This document shows, piece after piece, positions 62,444 to 64,000 of a DNA stretch of 64,000 nucleotides. Source of the DNA: Bacteroidales bacterium (GTDB lineage Bacteria > Bacteroidota > Bacteroidia > Bacteroidales > JAADGE01). A program made the translations under genes and the position numbers. Each line of letters starts with the position of its first letter. Position 1 is the stretch's first letter. The stretch is taken from contig JAIORQ010000066.1 in the NCBI GenBank assembly GCA_021108035.1, positions 1-64,000 on the forward strand, read 5' to 3'. The notes below the pieces were generated by a model, which was given only the letters and a program-made list of their open reading frames with translations, was not told the DNA's origin and did no database searches.

Positions 62444-63409
62444 ATGTCAACACCTGTATTGAGCATTGTAATGCCGGTTTATAACAGAGAAAGGTATATC
62501 GCAGCTTCAGTAAAGAGCATTTTATCGCAAACTTTTTCTGATTTTGAGTTCATTATTGTAAATGACGGTTCAACAGATAAAACCGAAGAAAAAATTAAGA
62601 GTTTCAAAGATGAAAGAATTATTCTGATTAACAATGAGCAAAACAGAGGTATTGTTTATTCCAGAAATAAAGGGCTTTCGGTTGCAAAAGGGAAATATGT
62701 GGGGATGTTTGATTCTGATGACACAGCATATCCAAATAAATTTGAAGACCAAATCAATTTTTTGACAAATAATCATGATATTGGAATGGTTGGCTCTTGG
62801 GTAAAACATATTGATGAAAACGGAACTGTTCTGAAAAACAAATGGAAACTTAAAGCAAAATCGAAATTTATTCCGGCAATAATGCTTTTTCGTAATTATT
62901 TTGTGCAATCAACAGTAGTTATAAGAAAAGATGTAATACCGGAGGCAGGCTATTCCGAAGGCTTCGATATTGTTGAAGATTCAAAAATGTGGTTTGATGT
63001 ATCTTTAAAAAGTAAAGCAGCAAACATTCAAAAATATCTTTTATACTACCGAGTACATACCGGCGGAGTTTCAAATACCGGAAGCGAGAAGCACATAAAA
63101 AACTCAAAGAAACTTTTTAAATATATTTTTAGTTATCTTCAAATAAATCCAACTGAAAAAGAGTTAAACTTACATTATTTGATTAAAAATCAAAAGAAAA
63201 TCAATACAATAAAAGAATTGAAAGGAGTTGAACAATGGTTATTGAAAATCGCAAATCAAAACAAAATATTGCAAATATATGACCAAAAGGCTCTTAAAAA
63301 AGTAATATTTAACAGATGGATAAAAAGTTGTAACAAAGCAAAATCACTTCATATTAAAATGATATTGCTTTTACTGAAATCTAAACTTACAAGATATATA
63401 TTCTTATGA
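62444..63409 (+). CDS. Family 2 glycosyltransferase
   Basis: A 321-aa cytoplasmic or membrane-associated GT-A glycosyltransferase. It opens PVLSIVMPVYNRERYIAASVKSILSQTFSDFEFIIVNDGSTDKTEE (nucleotide-binding strand and first Asp) and continues with NRGIVYSRNKGLSVAKGKYVGMFDSDDTAYPNKFE, where DSDD is the metal-binding DXD motif. The acceptor side includes VEDSKMWFDVSLKSKA. The basic C-terminal third probably contacts the membrane. It starts immediately at the stop codon of the ligase-like gene. The sugar transferred cannot be predicted. Confidence 0.9.
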   Translation: MSTPVLSIVMPVYNRERYIAASVKSILSQTFSDFEFIIVNDGSTDKTEEKIKSFKDERIILINNEQNRGIVYSRNKGLSVAKGKYVGMFDSDDTAYPNKFEDQINFLTNNHDIGMVGSWVKHIDENGTVLKNKWKLKAKSKFIPAIMLFRNYFVQSTVVIRKDVIPEAGYSEGFDIVEDSKMWFDVSLKSKAANIQKYLLYYRVHTGGVSNTGSEKHIKNSKKLFKYIFSYLQINPTEKELNLHYLIKNQKKINTIKELKGVEQWLLKIANQNKILQIYDQKALKKVIFNRWIKSCNKAKSLHIKMILLLLKSKLTRYIFL

Positions 63410-63440
63410 AATCAATAATTAACAATAAAAATTTGCATAA

Positions 63441-63470
63441 CAAAAGGTGAGACGCCGTCTCACCTTTTTG
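63441..63470 (+). terminator. Terminator after the glycosyltransferase gene
   Basis: AAAAGGTGAGACG, one base, then CGTCTCACCTTTT followed by T: a perfect 13-bp stem ending 14 bp before the next ATG. The GGTGAGACG core is GC-rich against its surroundings and resembles a dispersed repeat. Confidence 0.8.
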
Positions 63471-63483
63471 AAAGTCCTTAAAA

Positions 63484-64000
63484 TGAGTGAATTAATAACT
63501 AATAAAAGCTATAACAAGCTACTTTCTAAAATTGGAAGTACTTATATCCAAGCAAAGGAAAATGCAATAATTGAAGTAAATATTGGATTGGTAAAAGCAT
63601 ATTGGGATATTGGCAGTTACATTATAGAATACGAACAGAAAGGTAAAATAAAAGCCGACTATGGAGATAAACTTATTTTACAATTATCAAGTGATTTAAA
63701 ATTAAAATATGGCAAAGGTTTTAGTAAGAGCAACTTGATATATATGAGATTGTTTTACGTTAAATATCCTAAGTTTGAATTAGTATCTAAAAAGCTTTTT
63801 TGGTCTCATTATTTTGAGTTACTAAAACTTGATGATGATTTGGAGCGGAATTTTTACCAACAACAAACAATACATGAAAATTGGTCTGTAAGAGAATTAA
63901 AACGCCAAAAGAAAAAATCATTATTTCACAGATTGGCATTGAGTAAAAATAAAAAAGGGATATTAGAACTTGCAAAGAAAGGTCAAATTATAGAAAAAGA
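63484..64000 (+). CDS. DUF1016 (YhcG/PDDEXK-type) protein, 5' part
   Basis: An open frame of 172 codons running off the window end, beginning MSELITNKSYNKLLSKIGST. The segment IEVNIGLVKAYWDIGSYIIEYEQ and then YGDKLILQLSSDLKLKYGKGFSKSNLIYMRLFY, followed by SWSHYFELL-like FWSHYFELLKLDDD and ENWSVRELKRQKKKSLF, is the DUF1016 N-terminal domain. Complete members are about 330-380 aa and end in a PD-(D/E)XK nuclease-like domain, missing here. Such genes often accompany restriction-modification or other mobile defence genes, which would lie to the right of this window. It is intact as far as visible. Confidence 0.85.

Overview
The window comes from an AT-rich member of the Bacteroidota. The evidence is a SusC/SusD/SusE outer-membrane system, several very large secreted proteins ending in type IX secretion (T9SS, Por) sorting domains, recurrent promoters of the form TTTG-N19/20-TAnnTTTG, and Bacteroidota-type small intergenic palindromes. 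No rRNA, tRNA or CRISPR array was seen. I cannot place it below phylum.

Layout. Positions 1-10.4 kb: isocitrate dehydrogenase, a C69 dipeptidase, a secreted protein with 14 WD40 repeats and a caspase-like domain, RecQ, and a formylglycine-generating-enzyme-like secreted protein. Two copies of a 131-132 bp MITE-like element, each with a 6-bp target duplication, bracket the dipeptidase region. Positions 10.4-19.1 kb (minus strand): a coiled-coil protein, ZapA, a probable 6S RNA, RNase Y, then a wbpE-wbpD-(AAA ATPase-DUF4435)-wbpB-wbpA cluster. The wbp genes fit synthesis of a UDP-2,3-diacetamido-glucuronate-type sugar. The embedded ATPase/DUF4435 pair resembles the PARIS anti-phage system and is coupled to wbpB by a TAATG stop/start overlap.

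Positions 19.2-58.1 kb: a large starch/maltodextrin utilisation locus. It holds susC-susD-susE, a divergent LacI-family regulator, an MFS disaccharide importer, beta-phosphoglucomutase, a GH65 maltose phosphorylase, three + strand GH13 enzymes (two lipoproteins and a SusA-like enzyme), two huge T9SS amylases, a small T9SS protein, two paralogous T9SS proteins of unknown function and a TPR/AraC-type regulator. Polymer would be cut at the surface, imported by SusCD, cut further in the periplasm, moved inward as maltose by the MFS carrier, and phosphorolysed to glucose and beta-glucose-1-phosphate, then glucose-6-phosphate. Four near-identical LacI-type operators tie the susC, MFS, T9SS-amylase and small T9SS genes into one regulon. 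At three of them the operator lies 43-45 bp upstream of a TAAnTTTA -7 element, which suggests activation rather than repression. Two insertions interrupt the locus: a DUF4143 ATPase behind three 33-bp repeats, and a REP-associated tyrosine transposase whose 31-33 bp palindrome occurs four times, twice inside coding sequence.

Positions 58.6-64 kb: dnaA, an O-antigen ligase/polymerase-like membrane protein with a TPR tail, a GT2 glycosyltransferase, and the 5' part of a DUF1016 (YhcG-type) nuclease gene cut by the window end.

Strongest leads: the coupled PARIS-like pair in the wbp operon, the phase-locked LacI regulon, the REP/RAYT palindromes inside genes, and the T9SS starch operon with its tail-fibre-like companion.
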